Part shown: positions 10,878-22,600 of the stretch, one piece after another
Layout: the number at the start of each line of letters is the position of its first letter
Numbering within the stretch: the first letter of the stretch is position 1
Assembly: GCA_036365515.1 (NCBI GenBank)
Contig: CM070873.1
Coordinates: 262,956,075 to 263,020,074 of the forward strand
DNA: 64,000 bases
Origin: Torymus aiolomorphi
Taxonomy: Eukaryota > Arthropoda > Insecta > Hymenoptera > Torymidae
Direction: 5' to 3'
Notes under the pieces: model-generated
Database searches by the model: none
Seen by the model: the letters and a program-made list of their open reading frames with translations, nothing else
Told to the model about the DNA's origin: nothing
Program-made: the position numbers and the translations under genes

Positions 10878-11702
10878 CTATTCTTTAACGTCACCAATTT
10901 CGTCAGCATTTATCGCAAATGTAGCTTCACTTTCAGATAAGCATGGTGAATCGTAAATTTTGCATATCCTTGTTTCACCTCTTCCTTTACGTAAATAAAG
11001 TCTGGTTGTACTTGTATGGGCAATAATATTGCCACTAATAGGTTTCTTTTGATCACCTCCAAACATACTAGCTGCATCATCCACTTGAGCTACTAATTGA
11101 TTAGTGATAACCACTACACAGCCAAATTCATCAACTAATCTAAGCGATAATCGAAGAAACCTTGGCTAAATGCATTTGGCGAGCTTCCAATTCTCCTCTT
11201 CCAGCAAAATCTGTCCTGTATAATACAGTAGCACTGTCTACTATCAGTAGCCCATATCTAGATTCTGACATCATAGCTCTGGCTTTTATCAAAAGCTGAG
11301 TTTGGTGGTCAGAGTTGTATGCACGGGCAGTTGCCTCATTATCAATTACACTATCCCCACTGATGTTATACCCTTCAGCTACAGCAATTAATCTTTCAGG
11401 TTTGAAAGTACCTTCAGTATCAATGTATATCGACTTAGCCTCTGCACCTCCCATATCAACAGGTAGTTGGCAGTTAACGGCTAAAGTGTGACAAAGCTGT
11501 GATTATCCATTTCTAAATTCTCCAAAGATTTCTGTAATAGATCCTGTTTCTATTCCACCTCCTAAAAGTCTGTCTAATTGTATTACTTCTAGCCTATGAA
11601 GACTTTGTCGATGTAATGAGAAGTTACTGGCATTACTACTGGTGCTGCTCCTTCGATAAGAATCTGTTCCAGAGCTCAGAGTCTGTGAGAATTCTATAAT
11701 CT
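10878..11702 (-). pseudogene. RAD51: RAD51 recombinase pseudogene (ATPase core)
   Basis: Translation gives the RecA/RAD51 core in order: [48 protein letters not shown]-like [76 protein letters not shown], and an end at GDVKE followed by TAG (10878-10880). RAD51 forms filaments on single-stranded DNA and drives strand exchange in homologous recombination. The copy is broken. The Walker A lysine codon is a TAA stop (11503-11505), one extra base at 11160 shifts frame after HLAK, and about seven residues that normally precede the DKLL-type motif are missing (between EVIQL and DRLLGGG). The N-terminal helix-hairpin-helix domain is absent. Upstream of 11702 a pyrimidine-rich tract and TTTTCAG look like a retained splice acceptor, so the copy may come from genomic DNA and not fully processed mRNA. 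RAD51 is preferred over DMC1 on overall fit, without certainty. Confidence 0.9.
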
Positions 11703-12389
11703 GAAAATGAAAAAAATTTTCACAAAGTATCTATTTTTTATTTTTTTTAAGTTATATTTATTTTTTTACATGATATACATATATTCAGCAGCAGTCGGAA
11801 CAAAAACAGCTGATCGAGAGGGAAAATAAAAAGGAAAAAAAGAACAGAAAACAGCCATAACCAATATGTAAATGAGATATACATCGAAACGACATAATAT
11901 TTTTAATTGAAATTTTGTGTACATGCAGTATATCAAAGCAGCTATCCATTGACATAAAAAATATTAGAATAAAACGTAATGCAAAGTCGTAAAAAATTAA
12001 TGAAATTCTCGCGCACCCATTTCAATATATGAATAGCACGGTCGTCCCTCAGGCTTTTTCTACATTGGACAAATACTTGCCTTCGGAGCGCATCCGCGCT
12101 CCTTGATAAGCACGTAAATTGAAATTTTATATTTTAAAAGCCCCTGCCTAAAATATTTTGTGCTGAGAGAATAAACTATTGTATATATGTGAAAAAATAT
12201 TGTATATGTATAATATAATACTATTTTTTAAATATATTGTACCTGTGATTTAGTCAAAAATGCATATTTTATAACCTATACGGATTACGTACGTAAAATA
12301 TGCAAAGTTTTTACTATAAAAATCTCGAAAGTAAAAATTTACAATGTGTAGAAAAAAAAGAGTCAAACTGGATTTTTCTAGTATTTTTC
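11703..12389. other. AT-rich stretch upstream of the RAD51 pseudogene
   Basis: The first bases on the minus strand are the pyrimidine-rich acceptor of the RAD51 fragment. I looked for the missing N-terminal RAD51 exon here and did not find it. The rest is AT-rich without recognised features. Confidence 0.4.
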
Positions 12390-12770
12390 TAGTATAGTCG
12401 CGAAGAACGTACTGCTCCCCATTCCACCGCGCCGACGAGGCGATACGAGCGGCGCTGTTGTGCAGCGTGTCACGCGGGTCTAAGGGCTCGTGGTTTTCAG
12501 GCTCTGATTAGTAAGGACGCCTCCGATTGGTACGCTCTGAAGGCCCAAGCGGGAAGCGTGGTGACCTGCACCAGCCTGGTTGGTAACCGCACACGCGACG
12601 AAAGATCCGTTAATTGTACTTCTAATACTCCATCTTTATTTAGTTAATAAACTAACCTTAGCATTAATTGGAGTAAGTCTATTTATTTCGTACTTCCTAT
12701 ACCCACGATACACGCTTCCCAGAGAACATAAAAATGATCTTACAAATGAGAATTACTATAAAATCTCATC
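12390..12770 (+). repeat. Dispersed repeat, plus copy (partner at 30.5-30.9 kb)
   Basis: The GC-rich block beginning TCGCGAAGAACGTACTGCTC and continuing with CCATTCCACCGCGCCGACGA is matched, inverted, at 30.9 kb. The similarity then runs through GAAGGCCCAAGCGGGA, GGTAACCGC and ACTTCTAATACTCCA to a region around GTACTTCCTATACCC. A frame starting SNTP is open in the partner but interrupted by two stops here. The family is not recognised; a GC-rich leader followed by a coding-like AT-rich part could be the 5' end of a retroelement. Confidence 0.7.
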
Positions 12771-14230
12771 AGTGCTTAACAAATGCAATAGCAAAGGAAA
12801 CAGCGTGAGTCATGTTCCAAAATTGTTAATGCAAATCAACCTAATTTGCTGGAGCAAACTCGAAGCGAACTCCCGCGGGTACCCGCCGAAAAAGATATCA
12901 AATTTGCGGTAACACGAGGAGGAACAAGACGGCAAATAGTTGCAGCTCGACAAATACTTGGAAAGTTATAGTGGGAGGGAGAGAACTAGCGCCGAGCAGC
13001 ATTTCCCAATAATGAATGCTCTGTCTCTTGCTCTACAAGACAAACTCTCTGTTACGCGGCAGTGGAGGGGAGAGTCCTGCGGATCGGGTGGCAATCTTGG
13101 AAAGACACGCGCGCGCGCGCGACGGCAATGGCGACGACCAAGACACCACCACAGCAGGCAGCCCTCGCACCTCTACGCTCGCTCGCCCGCTCGCGCGACG
13201 TGCTAATATTGGTGCAGCACAAACTGTTTGCCTTCGCAGAGCGAAACTCGGCTCAGTTTCTCTCTCGCTTGCTCTCCCGCAGGATTTCCGTTAAGTTTCG
13301 CAAAGTGAAATTTACAGGCGGCTCGAAGGCCCCGTTCGACCTCTATCTTCGAGTCCGAGAAAGACGACGATGAGGGAGAGGGAAACCGCAGCTGCGCGGG
13401 GAAAAGGGAGAGAGGGACGCGCCGCGGTGCTCTCGCAGCTTTAGCTTGTTTAATATTCTACCTGATTCTCCGAGGACACTTGGCCTGTGTTGGGAGTTGG
13501 CCGGCCGCGCTGACGTGCCGCTGCTCCGCCCGAGAGAGGGAGACGGACGCAGAGAGCTCGAGTCCGCTCTAGCGACGCTCGACAAGAGACGGAGAGTGCC
13601 CGAGAATATACATATACGTACATATGTATGTATAGAGCGACGAAGGGGGCAGCGCAGCAGCAGCGGCGGAAGAGGGAGGAGGAAGAACTCTGGAGGGCAA
13701 AAAACGCGAGGGCGGAGTATGAAAAAGAGGGGAATGGCATTTAAAAAGCAATCGAGAAGAACAATGCCTGGGTACGTCGACTGTCCGGCCCCAGGCCGGA
13801 TAATTGTTTCGTAGGCATCCACTTCTCATCTTTTGAATTTCCATTTGCGCAGACGCGGACACCGCCGCTGCCACCGCCGCTCTCTTGCCCTCTTCTGCGC
13901 ACTCGCCTAGTATTTTTCATGTGGGGCACGACTTCGGCTCTATTTTGTGCTCACCCCGTTTGAAGTTGACAGGCCGTTACCTCGTTTTTTTGCACGCTCA
14001 CGCACACAGAGTTACGTACAACGTGTCGTTCGAGAGCGCGTTGGAGAACGTGACAATGAGCATAGCGACGAGGAGGTATGTCGGAGGTAAAATTGCCATT
14101 GATAACTATTTCAGGACTTTCTTCTCTCAGACACGCCTGGACTTGTTTGTTTTTCCCGTTCAAATATTTACGGGAGTGATGAATTATATGTTGCGAGAGT
14201 GGAACGTACATTTTCATTTTCTTTAGTATG
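12771..14230. other. CpG-rich non-coding block
   Basis: Strongly CpG-rich between about 13000 and 13960, including a CG-only run near 13109-13121. Overlapping frames of 80-160 residues on both strands are Arg/Ser/Pro-rich, share no motif with known proteins, and are expected by chance at this composition. A TTTCAG at 14113 and a TCTCAG at 14129 are preceded by weak pyrimidine tracts, without a partner donor nearby. The block may be regulatory. Confidence 0.4.
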
Positions 14231-17200
14231 ACGGGTATCTGAATTTATTTTGGGAAAGATTAGGTACAATTCAAAAGGTACTAACAAAAGTTTAGTCGTA
14301 CAATTTGAAATAATTTTATAGTTTTTAAAATTTTATGGGCTACCATATTTTATGCGTAGTATGTATATATTTATATTTTTCGGGATAGTGGTACACCATT
14401 CGAACCAATTCATACATGAAGCGTTAACTCATATCAGTTTTCCGAACATAACAGCGATAAGAATCAATTTTTATGGCCCGTATTATAATGTGAGTGTTTT
14501 GATGCACATCGTCACGTTTTACAGGAGTCTTTACCGGCGTATTTGCAAAAGAGATGCCTTTTTAATGTCCGCTGCGAAATGACGCAGAGAAAATCATAAA
14601 GCGGGCGACACTTTTACGAGGCAACGAAAAAAAATCATATTAAAGCCTTTTCCGTAAACTTTTACTGTAATACTCCGTACAACGGGGAGCGAAGGCCATT
14701 GTAAAAACTAATAACTCGAAAAGGAAAGTGAGAGCGAAATATGGGCAGGTGTCGGGAAAAAAAAATTAGGCGACGCACGAATAAAAAAGAATCTACGGAA
14801 CGAATATGAGAAATAAGCTTAAAAAACTGTTACGAGCCTCTCCCTCTTCTCTCTCTGCTGCCGCCAAAAAGTAAAAGGCGCGCATCTCATTACCATGATT
14901 ATCTAGCCTCTGCTCGCGCTCGTGCTGACGCGGCAGAAAGTTCTCTCTCTTTCTCTCTGTCTCTCTCCTTCTCTCTTTCGGCATATATACTACAAAATCG
15001 ACTGGTGTAACAGTAGTGTGGCGGCTCCAAAACTTTTCAGTCGTCCATTAATTTCAACAGCGTAGAAAAGTAATTACGCGCGAGGGGCGGCCGAGAGAGA
15101 GAGAGAGAGGATGGCTGGCGTCCAGGGGTTGGCCTCCAGCGGCCCTATGCCCCGAAGCCGCGGCAGCACTACGTCGAGTCAGCGCGATGAAAATCCATCC
15201 GTTCTCATATATACTCGTACATGTGTGGTGTACTGCGCAGCCGTCGACCGGTCAAATACATTCGCACACGCACGTGGCAATTCATTTACAATTCGCAGCC
15301 GAAAAGGCAGCAGCAGGAGAAGCAACAACAACAAGCGGTCGCCTCGTCTCATTGTCAGTACACGAACTCGCCGCCTTCCGCTCTCAGTAGTCTGCTCTCT
15401 TTTGCTATTTTCGACTCTCACCCCCCGGGTTTCGCCCCCTCTCTTCCTCGCACGATATGCCGAGCTGTTGGAAGAGAACGCACGCAGGAGACGAGCTCTG
15501 AATACAAACGAATCTTCCGGGGAATGTGAAGGAGGAGAGAGAGAAAGGGGATGAGGTCAAACCCGTGTCCTCCTCTCCCCTCCCTTTTGAATTTCGAACC
15601 GACACTCATATTCGCGCCGGGCCTTCCTCTCACATTCCCTCGCTCCCTCACGTTTCTCTGCTGTATGTGTTTCTCTGTTTCCGCAGCCAGCGTGTGGCGG
15701 CAGAAGCTGCTATCAGCGGAAGCCATTTATTCAGATCGACAAACTTTGAGCAAAGATGAAATGTTTGAAAAATCGCGCGCATGTGGCCAGATGTGCTATT
15801 TCTTCTTCGTTGAAAAAGCGATTTTTCAGAAAGATGAATGTTGAAGGGATGTACCGAAAGCAGATAAAGAAATAAAGAGAATCGCCCAAAGTGAAGTTCA
15901 AGGCTATGAGCCCACTATGAAAATTGATGAGATTTAAGATATATCAACTTCCGACAGTCGAATCAATAACCTCCTCCATCCTCACTTATGAATAACCTTT
16001 GCACTAAGATTTACAACGTTGAAAATCGTAATCCTGAATAATGTAGCGAGCTGTATATACACGCTACAGAACCACGTACACCACAGACCCACGCATTATC
16101 GCTCGTGCAATCCATCACTACCTCGCTCCCCGTAAATTTTTGCTCCACAGTCTGGCTTTCGCTAGCCCGGAATAGCGCAGCGCACTCGCGCGAACTTGCA
16201 GCTTTCCGGGGGAGGGTTAATTGCCGCGCCCGCGGCCATCGGTGCTCAGGAGCGAGACAGACCTACCTACATACACTAGACCCCCTCCCACTCAGTCCTC
16301 TACTCGCGCGCGTCGTTCCGGCCCGGCAAATCCTTGACGGCTATCCGGATGATTAAGGAACTCGAGGTTTACCCCCCGTGCACGCGTGTGATAGACGAGG
16401 CGTGAGTGCAGATTGGGTCGCCGGCTCGCGAGATTCCTCAACGACGTTGAGGGCCGGACGCCTCGGGCGCCTCCTTACGTGGGATTTGGTCCGCGGAGCG
16501 CGCGGATAACCCTAAAGCTGGGCGTTCGAGAGCCTCGCGGCGCGGAGATTATGCCCTCCCGAAGCGTCCGCTCGCGCGCCAGACATAATATTCCCCTCCG
16601 CTGCTCTGTACTCCCCCGCGTACAAAATGTCCGGCGCGTATCTATATAACGCGAGCGCGAGAGATAACCCCGAGGGGCGTTGCAGTGTGTATTAGCGCGA
16701 TATTTCGAGCACCGCCAGAATTAATGGCGCGCGGTATTCCCGCTATTTTCACGAGCTTTCAGTGCGATGTTTATTTTTCGCTCTTTTTCTCGTTTTTTTT
16801 GGAGCAGCGCGGGCAAAATAGATTTACCGACGAGAGAGCATGTGTATGTGCGTATCGTGTCGAGCGCTTCCGCTTTGAATCTTTATTAATTAAATTTAGT
16901 TCTTGAACTCGTTTCTTTTTTCAACCGTTTGTTTATTGGTTTGCGAAAAACTGTAGAGCGGCTTATAGGATTGCATTACGGATTATAATTTCAGATTCAC
17001 ATGTGATTTCGAGGGGATATTTTTTATGTCAGAAAAAAGCACGCAAATGTGTACGTGTAACGCAAATATTCACTATCCGTTAAATTTCTTTTGAAATTAA
17101 AATTCGAGCACAGAGCGTAAATGCACAGCTGAAATTTTCTTTGACCAAAAACTCGTCGCTACTGTAACGTAATAAATTTCCTTTTTTTGATCGCAGTCGA

Positions 17201-17990
17201 AAAAAAGCACTAAATTAGACTGAAAACCGCGCCACAGTGACGCGATATTCACTCTCAGGTCAACAGCGAAAGCGAGAGCACAAGCTATTGTCGTGCTAAA
17301 TTCGCACGTGGCAAAACTCATAGAGTACACACTGGCAGAAACATGCGCAAAATTGTTACGCCATCGACGCGCGCGCAAAAATATCGTCAAAAAAATGTCC
17401 TTTTTTCCGCTTAAATTAATTTCCAAGGACGGTATATCAAGCGTCCGAGCGCGCGCGACGCTCGGGCGCCAATTGAAATTCGTATATGTTTGTCATTGCA
17501 AAACATCGGTACGTACACAGGCACAGACAGAGGCTGGCGCGAGCCGTATACAAACAATTAAATTATCCGTCGGGTGTGCGAAAAAAGGGGATCGAGCCGG
17601 CCCCGACATAGATAAATAATGAAAAGTTTGCCTCGCGGATCGTTGAAATTTAAACTCCCATGCTCGATTGGATTTCGCGGTTGCGCGTATATATGTCGCG
17701 TGCCCGATCGCTCGCGCTACACACACATACACATACATATATATAGAGGCGGTGTATACACCGGAATGTAAGACCGTGCGGGCAATCAGGATTTTCCAAT
17801 TTAATCCAACATGCGCGATCTCGCCCAATCTTTCGTCAGCGCGGAAAAGCAACAGCGGAGTCCTATTATTTCGCCCTGCACATAAACCTCTCTCCTCTAT
17901 ATGTTTATCCGCGAATATACCATCTTACATAACCCGGGATATACTTACCCTTCATCTCCCTCCTGAAACCCCTATCCCACAGGCCATGAC
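14231..17990. other. Mixed and CpG-rich non-coding block
   Basis: Positions 14231-14790 are AT-leaning. From 14790 to 17990 the sequence is CpG-rich with short GA/CT runs (14940-14975, 15093-15108). A TTTCCGCAG acceptor-like site at 15688 follows a pyrimidine tract, but no matching donor or recognisable protein follows. No RNA gene is seen. Confidence 0.4.
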
Positions 17991-17994
17991 TGTA

Positions 17995-18176
17995 CGAAGA
18001 CTAGCACGCTTTATGGCGTTCTTACGAAGACTAGCACATTTCACAAAACTGCAACGAAAACGCCGAAAACTAGCATCATAAGTTTCGACTTTGAAACGTG
18101 CTAGTCTTCGCCGCAAACGCTATGAAATGGACTTATAGTGTTCGTAGGAAACTGAATCATGCTAGTTTTCGTAAGG
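17995..18176. repeat. Cluster of five CGAARACTAGCAYR motifs in foldback arrangement
   Basis: CGAAGACTAGCACG occurs at 17995, with variants at 18025 and 18064 on the plus strand. Inverted copies lie at 18097-18110 and 18158-18171. The three direct and two inverted copies make the segment roughly self-complementary. It resembles a small foldback element or a clustered binding-site array; the sequence does not decide between these. Confidence 0.75.
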
Positions 18177-18205
18177 GGCGTCGATATTATACCCTATACA
18201 CAGAT

Positions 18206-18244
<39 letters not shown>

Positions 18245-19860
18245 CTCTCTCTTCCTATTTGTAACTCACTCAAAAGTTGTGGGATGCACACACGATGACG
18301 CTGTTCCGTTCCTCGTTACGAATCGGCGCGCAGCCGAGCCGTTGATGACCGTAAAGCTGTCCGTCCGTCTCTCTCCTCTTTCCCTGCGCGAATTTCGCGC
18401 TCCATTCTCCGCGTGCCAGTAGCTGCCGCGTGCACGCGCGCGTTATACTACCGGCAGCGACAGCGCCGTCCATCGCGCGACACCACGAGTGATTTTAATT
18501 GCGATCGTAACTCGATAGCGCGCGACCGCGCGTGCGCTCACCCCCTCGCTCACTCCAGTGCCGAGCAACAGTCTAGCCGGGCGCGAGGTACGTGCAAGTG
18601 CCGATAAAAACCTGGAGATAAGAGAACTTCTCTTAAAAGTTCGCGCGTGCAAGCGCAGGCGAGCCTCCTTCGATATCACTGCCGACGTTTCGCAATTAAC
18701 TTTATTATTAACTCTCGTAATTTTTGTTGTTTCAGGTATCAATGATAAATTTCCTTTTGATTTCGATTAATAAAAAAATGATTGGAATGTCGTTGTCATC
18801 GTCGTCTATGCTTACTGTGTTATGAAACGTTATTGGGAATCGAAAAGCGGTTTGTAAATAAAATTTTTCATCGAAATCGTTTTATCTTCAGAGTAAACAA
18901 AGGGAAAATGTCTAACCTTGTTAAGCAAAGAACAACTTGCAACATACTTTTAACTTTACAACTTATGATTATGCTCCACAAAATGTTATTATGCGATACG
19001 AGCTTTACACTAATATAGATACAGCCTTCGCTTTAAATCCCTGAAGTTAAGTAGAAATTTTCTTAACTTTCCACGCACTTAAGACTACCTAATTTGTTTA
19101 ACACGTTCATGTTCTCTATGATAATCCAAACTAGAAAAGTTTCACTTCCGAACATGTTCGTTAGTCGCTCTATATTCATTTTCCCCGCCGCGAAATTCAG
19201 CCCGGCAAAATCCGCACAATTTACGCAAAAGCTATTTCCACTTTTAAGGTGGCTTTATCGAGAGAATCGGCCACATTAAAAAGTAAAAAAAATCGATTTT
19301 TTTTAATGGTAAAATTATGTTTAGAAACATCTTTAGAACCGAAAAAGATGATTTATTTACATATGAAAATTGATTTTTGTATTTATTTATTTACTAACAT
19401 AAGTTGAAATAGCAATAACTGCAAACTCGCATATAAGTTAAATAAGTTTCTATAAAATGCTTGAATAAGTTTGAAGCTTGATTTCTCATAATTAATTTTT
19501 TTGAATTTTAAAAGGATGGCTTTTCTATAATTTTTCTAGACATTATGCTTAAAAATCGATTTTTTGAAATTTTTCTTTGTGCTCGTATTCCTAAACTTTT
19601 TTATCGAACTTTCTCAGTAGAGGACTAACGGGTAGGTATAATTAAAGGAGCATTTGCTCGCAATTCTGATGGAATTGATCGGAAATTCATTGAGATAATC
19701 TGGTAACTTGATTACATACGGAAGTGCAGATATACATACATCTCAGAAAACGCTTAAAACGCACTTACTCTGAGTGGAAAATGGTTTTTATACATTCAGT
19801 TTTCGGTATTTGAATTCCGACAATTTTCGCTCTGATGAAACGATAAGACTCTCCCGAGTA
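18177..19860. other. CpG-rich block passing into AT-rich sequence
   Basis: A CT microsatellite lies at about 18210-18252. Positions 18300-18600 are CpG-rich and end with a donor-like GAGGTACGTG near 18590, and a good acceptor (pyrimidine tract then TTTCAG) lies at 18735. That pair would make a short intron, but the downstream frame reaches stops quickly, so I do not call exons. From 18780 the sequence is AT-rich with no recognised content. Confidence 0.4.
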
Positions 19861-20028
19861 GCGGTCGTGCCTAAAAAGTGACAGATCCTGGGCTTGAACC
19901 AGAGCCGCTGACTCGCGAGTCAAACATACTTATACCAACAAGCCACGGCCGCCACCGCTCAGATTTCTGCTAATCGGCGTCATATTGTAGTCGGTTGCCT
20001 TGCTTATTTCGTTCTTTCATATTCGTGC
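19861..20028 (-). repeat. tRNA-like interspersed repeat, copy 1
   Basis: On the minus strand the segment reads GGCTTG...GACTCG followed by GGCTCTGGTTCAAGCCCAGG, a T-arm-like structure with a degenerate B box (GGTTCAAGCC). A second copy at 36640-36790 has a textbook B box, GGTTCGATCCC. Both copies share about 80 bases upstream of the tRNA-like part (GAATATGAAAGAACGAAATA and onward), so the promoter-like part lies inside a larger repeat. This fits a tRNA-derived SINE or a tRNA-related piece of another element. It is not a functional tRNA because the cloverleaf is incomplete. Confidence 0.65.
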
Positions 20029-20111
20029 ATGGGGGAAGGAAAACAAGGTGTGCTCGGTCCGGGGTACGAAATTGAGCTCGTTCTGCGCATCACGTGACTG
20101 GGCCAACCGAG

Positions 20112-20390
20112 CGTCATTTATTATTTATTTATTAATTTACCAGAAATGTTACAAAATATACATAATGCAGCTAGTATCAGGATATAACAAACTATATCCG
20201 ATCCAGCTGGCATCCTATAGAGGTGCACAATACACACCTGTACATAGGTCCGGTAGCTTACACACTAACGCAACACTTATACTAAACTTACATGCAAAGT
20301 CATATTAGATTATATATAGATAAACTACAATGTACATAAGCGTAAACAAACATTGAGTAACAAATTGTTCTTGAACGCAAAATAATTGTG
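20112..20390 (-). mobile_element. Non-LTR retrotransposon 3' end, minus orientation
   Basis: Read on the minus strand, the segment contains CCGGACCTATGTACAGGTGT and CTCTATAGGATGCC and ends in an ATAAATAAATAATAAATG tail. The same words and tail type occur at 38473-38790 after the split retrotransposon. The copy is therefore a 5'-truncated insertion of the same family, as expected for target-primed reverse transcription. It lies just before the THAP-type start codon at 20394. Confidence 0.72.
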
Positions 20391-20393
20391 AAA

Positions 20394-20447
20394 ATGCCTG
20401 TGTGCAGTGTAATTGGATACAAGAATAGAAGCGAAGATGCAAAAAAA
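20394..20447 (+). pseudogene. First codons of a THAP-type transposase, cut off by an insertion
   Basis: From the ATG at 20394 the frame reads MPVCSVIGYKNRSEDAKK. The M-P-x-C-x-V-x-G-x-x-N-R pattern is the start of the THAP zinc-binding DNA-recognition domain, found in P-element and THAP9-type transposases. The second zinc cysteine, expected in the GC-x-NR position, is Tyr here. After about 18 codons the frame runs into the 5' hairpin end of a hairpin-ended element. A possible C-terminal remnant of a similar transposase lies at 22600-22812, on the other side of the inserted material. The identification rests on a short stretch. Confidence 0.5.
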
Positions 20448-20510
20448 AACCTCTGCCAATTCATTGGCACGTAGCTTCCTCAAAATAATTTATTGATTCC
20501 TTCTGTTGCA
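20447..20510 (+). mobile_element. 5' end fragment of a hairpin-ended element
   Basis: The hairpin TGCCAATTCATTGGCA (20454-20469) followed by CGTAGCTTCCTCA matches the 5' ends of copies A and C. After about 60 bases the match is lost and an inverted full copy (B) begins, so this is a truncated or deleted copy back to back with B. Confidence 0.7.
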
Positions 20511-20564
20511 TTTCTTTTTAATTCAATATTCTTTTTAACTAAAAAAATATTCATGTCAATATTT

Positions 20565-20690
20565 TTTTTGCTTCCTCATAGAGGAAGCTTCGTAATAGTA
20601 AAAAAAAAAGTTTATGAGATAATGTCTTAGAAATGTTATCTAGCAAATTTTGAATCGAAATACACTATTTTTAGAAAATGTCCGTATGGA

Positions 20691-20721
<31 letters not shown>

Positions 20722-22182
20722 ATGTCCGTATACGCTGATATCTCATGATCTACTCGACCGATTTTAACGGGAGAGTGATCATTTTTTTAGATTTGCTTCC
20801 ACAATTGGGGTCAATATTCTATTTTTGTAAAATTTAATTTTTTTTTTATAGCCATTTTTTAATTTTCAACAAATATTGTTTATATATCATAAATTCTCTG
20901 TATGTAGGATAAAATTATCTACAATTTAAAAAAAAAAAAAAGTCGGTAGCTATATTTCGTCATAAGTTATTGATGAAAACGTAATTTTTTGTAAATAGGT
21001 TATATTTCGAAATTAAAAAAAGATATTAACATGAATATTTTTTTGGTTATAAAGGATATTAAGTACTATAACTTACTAAATTTTTAGGTTTTTTTATTCA
21101 TTATTTTTTGAGAAAAAAAATAATTTATAAAAAAACGTGATTTTTTTGTCGTTCAATAACTATAGTAAAATTGGCTTAATCACTTTGAAATTCTTTGTAG
21201 GGGTAGATTTTGTATACCAATCGAGTGAGTTCTTTGGGCAAAAGGATTGATCCATAAATTTCGAAGATATTTAAGGTTAAAATTTTTTTCAATTTTTTTT
21301 TAAATCGTAATTTCTCGAGAACGGCTCTATGTATCTAAATGGGGTGGGTGGTATTCGAAAGAGAATTAAATTACCTATATTTTCTAAAAAAAATTAATTC
21401 TCTAGGTATCACGGTTCTTTTGTTATTAACAAAAACGTAAAAATTGAAAAATGAAAGAAAATGAGTTTTATATGTTCAACTATTACAAGAGTAAAATTGT
21501 CTTATTCGCTTCAAAATTCATTGTAGAGGTATATTATTGATAGTTCTCGGATGAGTTCTTTTGGCAAAGTGAATGGTTCATAAATTTCAGAGATATTTGA
21601 GGTTAAAATTTTTCTAGACATTTTTAAAATCTATTTCTTGAGGATGGCTTTGTGTATCTGAATGGAATGGGTAGCATTTGAAAGAGAATTAAAATATTTA
21701 TATTTTCTAAAAAGAAAAATTTTTTAGTTATCGCGGTTTTTTATTATTAACAAAAATGTAAAACTTGAAAAATTGAAAAATGAAAACAAAAACAAATAGT
21801 TGAACATCCAAAACTCATTTTTTTTAATTTTTTAATTTTTACATTTCTGTTAATAACAAAAGAACCGTGATAGCTAGAAAATTAATTTTTTTTAGAAAAT
21901 ATAGGTAATTTAATTATGTTTCGAATGCTATAAATTACATTTAAATACATAGAGCTCTAAATATCAGTTGCAAATTTATAGGTAATTGTGATATATATTT
22001 TATGTATGTGAAATTTTGTGGAAATGTATAATCTATAAAAATTTGAATACATTATGTTGGAGTTTTGTTATTTCTGTCTTTCTGAAGTATTCAATTTTAA
22101 ATATTGGAATTAAAAATTAATTAAAGGAATCAGTAAATTAAGTTTGAGGAAGCTACGTGCCAATGAATTGGCAGCGGTTTTT
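20565..22182 (-). mobile_element. Hairpin-ended element, copy B
   Basis: Read on the minus strand, it starts with the hairpin at 22158-22173 followed by CGTAGCTTCCTCAAACTTAA and ends with GCTTCCTCTATGAGGAAGC (20570-20588). Subrepeats of about 322 bp are visible (anchors near 21188 and 21513), with an inverted piece at 21800-21960. The conserved block AAAATCGGTCGAGTAGATC (about 20745-20765) and a TG/CA microsatellite (20691-20714) lie about 100 bp before the 3' hairpin, as in copy A. No gene is present. Confidence 0.72.
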
Positions 22183-22600
22183 AATTTCGAAATATAATCT
22201 ATTTATAAAAACTTACATTTTCATCTACATATAGCTACCGTCTTTTTTTTTAAGTTGTAGAGAATTTTATTCTGCATAAAGTAAATTCATAATATATAAA
22301 TAATATTAGTTCTAAATATTAAAAAAATCGAAAATTAAAATTTGTAAAATTGAAAAATCGCTATAAGAAAAACCACTGCCAATTCATTGCCACTTAGCTT
22401 CCTCAAAATAATTTATTGATTCCTTCTCTTAAATTTTAATGCTAAAAATTAATTTATCACAGCAAAATCTTTTTGGTAGGTGTCATTTTTTTGCGTATTG
22501 GGGAAAAAATTAATTTTTTTATTCGATGATGCTTTTTTTTATTGTCAATTTTTGATTTTCGCAAAATTTATTTTTACTTTTTTTTATGATTTTGATGGGC
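22183..22600. mobile_element. Further fragments of hairpin-ended elements
   Basis: Positions 22200-22360 are an inverted, diverged copy of the copy B body at 20850-20990 (shared words TAGCTAC, GTAGA-AATTTTAT). At 22374-22430 another 5' end appears in plus orientation, with a one-base change in the hairpin (CCAATTCATTGCC). The following 150 bases resemble the 9040-9090 part of copy A in inverted form. At least two further partial copies are stacked here. Confidence 0.6.

Noticed and set aside
12580..12912. 110-residue plus frame with a hydrophobic N-terminal half
   Set aside because: It crosses the dispersed repeat in a frame that is not the one conserved in the other copy, so it is likely an overlap frame.
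18591..18735. Short intron between GAGGTACGTG and TTTCAG
   Set aside because: Both sites are plausible, but the downstream frame meets stops quickly and no protein or second exon boundary supports it.
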